16,908 bases of DNA. Source: an uncultured Bacilli bacterium. GTDB taxonomy: Bacteria > Bacillota_I > Bacilli_A > RF39 > UBA660. Where the stretch lies: NCBI GenBank assembly GCA_944329505.1, contig CALVIJ010000009.1:1-16908 (forward strand), written 5' to 3'. The notes below the pieces were generated by a model that searched no databases, was not told the DNA's origin, and was given only the letters and a program-made list of their open reading frames with translations. The translations under genes were made by a program, and so were the position numbers. Below, one piece after another: positions 13,935 through 16,908 of the stretch (its first letter is position 1; every line of letters begins with the position of its first letter).

Positions 13935-14492
13935 TTATGCCCTGGAATCATATTTTCCGTCTTTGGTTGAAACAATAACATGTTCATGTTCACTTATAAA
14001 CAAAGGAACTTTAATTGTAAGTCCGTTCTCTAAAGTGGCTTCTTTAGTTGCATTTGTTGCTGTATTTCCTTTAACAGCAGGTTCAGTAGCTGTAACTTCA
14101 TATTCAATTTTTTCAGGTAAATTTATACCTAAAACTTCGCCTTTATAGAAAGTAACTTCTACTTCTAAACCTTCTTTTAAAAACTTAACATTATCTCCTA
14201 AGCTTTCTTTAGATAAATCGATTTGTTCATAAGTTTCCATATTCATGAAATTATACATATCTCCACTGCCATATAAATATTGCATTGGTTTTTTTTCAAT
14301 AATAGCTTTTTCAAACTTTATATTAGTATTAAATGTTTGTTCAATTGTTGAACCAGTTCGCAAATTTCTTAGTTTGATGCGGACAAAGGCAGGACCTTTA
14401 CCTGGCTTAACGTGTAAGAATTCTAAAATCAAATAGATATTCCCATCAATTACAATTGTCATTCCATTTTTAATATCATTAATATTTATCAT
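13935..14492 (-). CDS. efp: Elongation factor P
   Basis: Binds between the ribosomal P and E sites and relieves stalling at polyproline. 185 residues, normal length, with three beta-barrel domains. The tip loop HVKPGKGPAFV carries K32, the residue modified in Firmicutes EF-P. The ending VSTKDGKYDSRA is the usual EF-P C-terminus. The ribosome binding site GGAGGT lies 5-6 bases before the ATG. It is 16 bases downstream of rpmG and must be co-transcribed with it. No modification enzyme gene lies in the window. Confidence 0.97.
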   Translation of the reverse strand: MININDIKNGMTIVIDGNIYLILEFLHVKPGKGPAFVRIKLRNLRTGSTIEQTFNTNIKFEKAIIEKKPMQYLYGSGDMYNFMNMETYEQIDLSKESLGDNVKFLKEGLEVEVTFYKGEVLGINLPEKIEYEVTATEPAVKGNTATNATKEATLENGLTIKVPLFISEHEHVIVSTKDGKYDSRA

Positions 14493-14508
14493 ACTTTACC
14501 TCCATGAA

Positions 14509-14676
14509 TTATTTTTTTTCATTGTGCTCTGTATGTTTTTTACATTTAGGGCAATATTTGTTTAACTTTAATCTTTCAGGCGTATTCCTTTTGTTTTTTT
14601 CTACACGATAATTTTCATTTTTACAGACTGAGCAAACTAATGTCACGTTGTCTCTAACTTCGCCTTTTTTTGCCAT
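14509..14676 (-). CDS. rpmG: 50S ribosomal protein bL33, zinc-binding form
   Basis: 55-residue large-subunit ribosomal protein. I translated it from ATG at 14676 to TAA at 14509-14511. It has the four zinc-binding cysteines (C15-x2-C18 and C42-x2-C45), so it is the C+ form, and family signatures ENYRVEKNKRNTPERL-L-KYCPKC and KHTEH. AAGGAGGG sits five bases before the start. It is a few residues longer than the common 49-50 aa, with MAKKGEVRD at the N-terminus. First gene of the rpmG-efp-coiled-coil operon. Confidence 0.95.
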   Translation of the reverse strand: MAKKGEVRDNVTLVCSVCKNENYRVEKNKRNTPERLKLNKYCPKCKKHTEHNEKK

Positions 14677-14706
14677 AATATCCCTCCTTTTTGTATTTCT
14701 TATAAC

Positions 14707-14734
14707 ATTATATCAAATTATGGGTAAATTTCAA
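14707..14734 (-). promoter_or_regulatory. rpmG-efp operon promoter
   Basis: The minus strand reads TTGAAA (14729-14734), 16-nt spacer ending TGA, TATAAT (14707-14712). The -35 box lies inside the last codons of the PBP gene, and the -10 ends 30 bases upstream of the rpmG ATG. Confidence 0.65.
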
Positions 14735-16886
14735 AGTATTTTTTAGAAACTCTTTGAGCTAAACGCTTATTTATGGAAGATTGATGAGTGCTTCGTCCAT
14801 TATTATGAGATATATTTGGAGAAACTATTGTGAATGTTACCTTCGGATCATCATAAGGAGCATAAGCTACGAATGTTGTGCTGATAGTTTCGGTATCTAC
14901 TTTATCATCATCATTAGTATCGACAAAACTTTGGCTAGTGCCGGTTTTTCCAGCCGGTTTATAAGATGCATCAATATATCCATTACCTAATCCATAGTCC
15001 ATAACTGCTTGAAAGCCCTCTTGAACTCTATCTAAATATTTTGCTTCGGTATTGACTTTATTTAATTCTGTTTTGTTTTTATCATATGATGATACATCAT
15101 TATATAATCCTTTATATAAATATGGTTTCATTCTAGTACCCTCATTGGCTATTGTTCCAATATACTGTGCAACTTGAATTGGAGTATAGTTATCATATTG
15201 TCCAATTGAGAAATCTAATAATAATCCAGAAGTTGTGTTGCTTCCTTTTAAACCAGTGATTTCATTAGGAAGATCAATTCCCGTTTTAACACCTAGTCCA
15301 AATTCTGCAAATGTATTTCTATACGTATTAAAAGCTTCGGTGTCGATAACTAATGGCTTATTATATTTATAAGTTCCGTTTCCAACTTTAATAGCTGTAT
15401 AGTACTGATATGTGTTCGAAGAGTAAGCTAGGGCTGAGATATCATTTAATCTTCCAAGTCTTTTCCACGAACACTTTTCAGGGGTAGCTGCTATTTTAAC
15501 ACAAGTATCGTATCTAACTTCGCCAATTTTTAAAGCTCCTGTATTGTATCCAACAATATGGCTGGCTCCTTTTACTACTGATCCCATTACGGCCGTAGAT
15601 TGGGTTATTCCTGACGTAAAATCAATTACACTATATGAGCCATCATCATTCTGTTTTAGTTGTTTTCCAGCCATAGCTAAAATTTCACCTGTTTTAGGAT
15701 TAGTAATAATAACAAATGAACCATTATAATACTCAGTATTGGCTTCTTTTTTAGCATTTAAAACCTCTTCGGTTAATATTTCTTCTAAAGCTTTTTGAAG
15801 TTCGATGTCAATAGTTAAAACTATGTCGTTACCTCTTTCACCTTCTTCAAGAAGTTTATATGAGCCATCACTCATAACTTGATATTTATTTTTCTTTCCT
15901 TTTAATATATCTTCATATTGAAATTCTAAATTACTAGTTCCAACTCTATCATCTAAACTATAGCCTTTTTCCAAGTAATAATCTTTATACTCTTCGGGAA
16001 TACCACTTTTACTAGATGAAACATTACCTAAAATACTTCTAAACACATCTCCATACGGATATGTTCTTTCCCAATCTAATTTGGTATTGACGCCTTTAAG
16101 ATCACTTATATTTTCAGAAACTAAAGCGTATTCTTCGTCTGTGACGTTTTCGCTTTTAATGACTTTCTCATCATATGAATATCCCGTATTCATTAATGTA
16201 TATATATAAGCGGCTTTTTTGTCTAAATCTGTATAAACAGCTAATTCTTCTTCGGTAATTCTTTCAATTTCTAACTTTTGAATATCGTCACTTGTAAGCT
16301 TTCTTTCCTCAAGTTTTTGCCACTCTTCATCAGTGATTTTAGCTTCAGCTTCATCAGGATGGTTTTTTATCCAGAAACTTCTAAAATCATAATCATTTAA
16401 TCTAGATGAATCTAATTCAATCATGTTGGCTAGTTTATAAGCTATTTGAATTTCTTCTTTAGAAGTAATACCTGATGGTTTTTTATAATATATGACTTTA
16501 GATGGTTTATTGTCGACAATTAGTTTTCCATTACGATCATAAATTCTTCCGCGCGGAGCAGATTCACCATAGATAACCGTCTTAGTGAGATTTTCAAGTT
16601 CAGTACTATACTTTTCTTTACCTACAACTTGGATAACAAATAATGAGGTAACTAAGATTAGTAAAGCAAGAATAATGATAAAAGTTAAAATGTTATAACG
16701 TTTTTCAATTTCAATTTTAATATCTTTATTTTCTTTATATGTATTAAAATTATAACTTTGTTTTTTTTGTCGTTTAGAAATTTTTAATGAGGATTTCCTT
16801 TTGTCTTTAATATCGTTAATCTTTTGTAATATGATATTGTTTGTTTTGTTAGTACTTTTAATTTTGTTGGTTTTTTTTTTTTTTAT
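14718..16886 (-). CDS. Penicillin-binding protein 2-like transpeptidase (class B PBP), non-canonical start
   Basis: D,D-transpeptidase that cross-links peptidoglycan, anchored in the membrane with its catalytic domain outside. Frame open from 16886 to 14718 (722 aa). Order of parts: a Lys/Asn-rich cytoplasmic tail of about 65 residues; a membrane helix (about 66-86, ILTFIIILALLILVTSLFV); the pedestal with SAPRGRIYDRNGKLIVDN; and the transpeptidase with SVVK (near 434), SSN (near 488) and KTGTS (near 645), all catalytic motifs intact. The first in-frame ATG is at 16424, which would delete the membrane anchor and the PRGRIYDRNG motif, so it cannot be the real start. No ATG, GTG or TTG occurs upstream in frame. 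GAGGT is placed exactly for an ATA at 16886-16884. The PBP2/MrdA versus PbpH-type assignment is open. Confidence 0.9.
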   Translation of the reverse strand: MKKKKTNKIKSTNKTNNIILQKINDIKDKRKSSLKISKRQKKQSYNFNTYKENKDIKIEIEKRYNILTFIIILALLILVTSLFVIQVVGKEKYSTELENLTKTVIYGESAPRGRIYDRNGKLIVDNKPSKVIYYKKPSGITSKEEIQIAYKLANMIELDSSRLNDYDFRSFWIKNHPDEAEAKITDEEWQKLEERKLTSDDIQKLEIERITEEELAVYTDLDKKAAYIYTLMNTGYSYDEKVIKSENVTDEEYALVSENISDLKGVNTKLDWERTYPYGDVFRSILGNVSSSKSGIPEEYKDYYLEKGYSLDDRVGTSNLEFQYEDILKGKKNKYQVMSDGSYKLLEEGERGNDIVLTIDIELQKALEEILTEEVLNAKKEANTEYYNGSFVIITNPKTGEILAMAGKQLKQNDDGSYSVIDFTSGITQSTAVMGSVVKGASHIVGYNTGALKIGEVRYDTCVKIAATPEKCSWKRLGRLNDISALAYSSNTYQYYTAIKVGNGTYKYNKPLVIDTEAFNTYRNTFAEFGLGVKTGIDLPNEITGLKGSNTTSGLLLDFSIGQYDNYTPIQVAQYIGTIANEGTRMKPYLYKGLYNDVSSYDKNKTELNKVNTEAKYLDRVQEGFQAVMDYGLGNGYIDASYKPAGKTGTSQSFVDTNDDDKVDTETISTTFVAYAPYDDPKVTFTIVSPNISHNNGRSTHQSSINKRLAQRVSKKYFEIYP
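16871..16884 (-). repeat. A14 homopolymer at the PBP start
   Basis: Fourteen consecutive A residues on the minus strand directly after the ATA that would be the first codon, encoding a run of lysines. Such tracts are slippage-prone in replication, transcription and sequencing, and matter for judging where this gene starts. Confidence 0.85.
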
Positions 16887-16908
16887 TTATTACCTCATTT
16901 TTAGTTTT

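Noticed and set aside
16861..16890. Long T-run as a plus-strand terminator
   Set aside because: No stable stem lies immediately upstream of it on the plus strand and no plus-strand gene precedes it. It is coding sequence (poly-Lys) of the PBP.
1..16908. Mycoplasma-type genetic code (TGA = Trp), suggested by low GC and A/T-rich codons
   Set aside because: TGA is the stop of the 71-aa gene and of the plus-strand gene, both well placed. Trp codons in valS and other genes are TGG, and no essential gene needs TGA read-through.

Overview
The window is strongly AT-rich bacterial chromosome. Almost every gene lies on the minus strand; the one exception is a small gene at 11495-11788. The gene content points to a low-GC Firmicutes/Bacilli-type organism. 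It has a valine T-box leader, a YtxG/YtxH pair, YqeG, a PrdX/YbaK-type deacylase, Firmicutes-style EF-P and zinc-form bL33, and strong GGAGG ribosome binding sites. TGA is used as a true stop (6520-6522 and 11786-11788) and Trp is encoded by TGG, so this is code 11 and not the Mycoplasma code. A class B PBP shows that the cell makes peptidoglycan. I infer an uncultured, walled, low-GC lineage near Erysipelotrichia/RF39-like gut Bacilli, but cannot name a species.

Layout, left to right in window coordinates (transcription mostly runs right to left). 1-1149 is the 5' two thirds of lepA, cut by the window edge. 1228-2317 holds two short pilin-like genes, each with its own promoter and terminator. 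2516-5221 is an archaeal-type valyl-tRNA synthetase gene behind a T-box leader. 5216-5953 is a membrane/zinc-ribbon protein. 6014-7367 is an rnhB - small unknown - metallo-hydrolase operon. 7409-8564 holds a PrdX-like deacylase and a YqeG phosphatase, separately transcribed. 8590-10696 is a lipoprotein - disordered acidic protein - YtxG - YtxH operon in which ytxH is frameshifted at an A7 tract. 10779-11405 is trmB. 11495-11788 is the lone plus-strand gene, encoding a Met/Gly/Pro-rich coiled-coil protein. 11863-12843 is trpS, and a strong bidirectional terminator separates it from the plus-strand gene. 13013-14676 is an rpmG - efp - coiled-coil protein operon. 14718-16886 is a PBP2-like transpeptidase whose frame contains no ATG/GTG/TTG codon at its N-terminus.

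Translation dominates the functions: LepA, ValRS, TrpRS, EF-P, bL33, TrmB and a prolyl-tRNA deacylase. Envelope genes come second: PBP2, lipoprotein, YtxG/H, pilins and the DUF5684-like protein. Intergenic spaces are very short. Terminator stems run into stop codons, and nearly all promoters are extended -10 (TGn-TATAAT) with poor -35 boxes and leaders of about 10-25 nt.

I found no CRISPR array, tRNA, rRNA, transposase or phage gene. I did not find a new multi-gene system. The most notable items are the ytxH frameshift, the missing PBP2 start codon, the unusual T-box switch geometry and the signal-less pilin paralogue.
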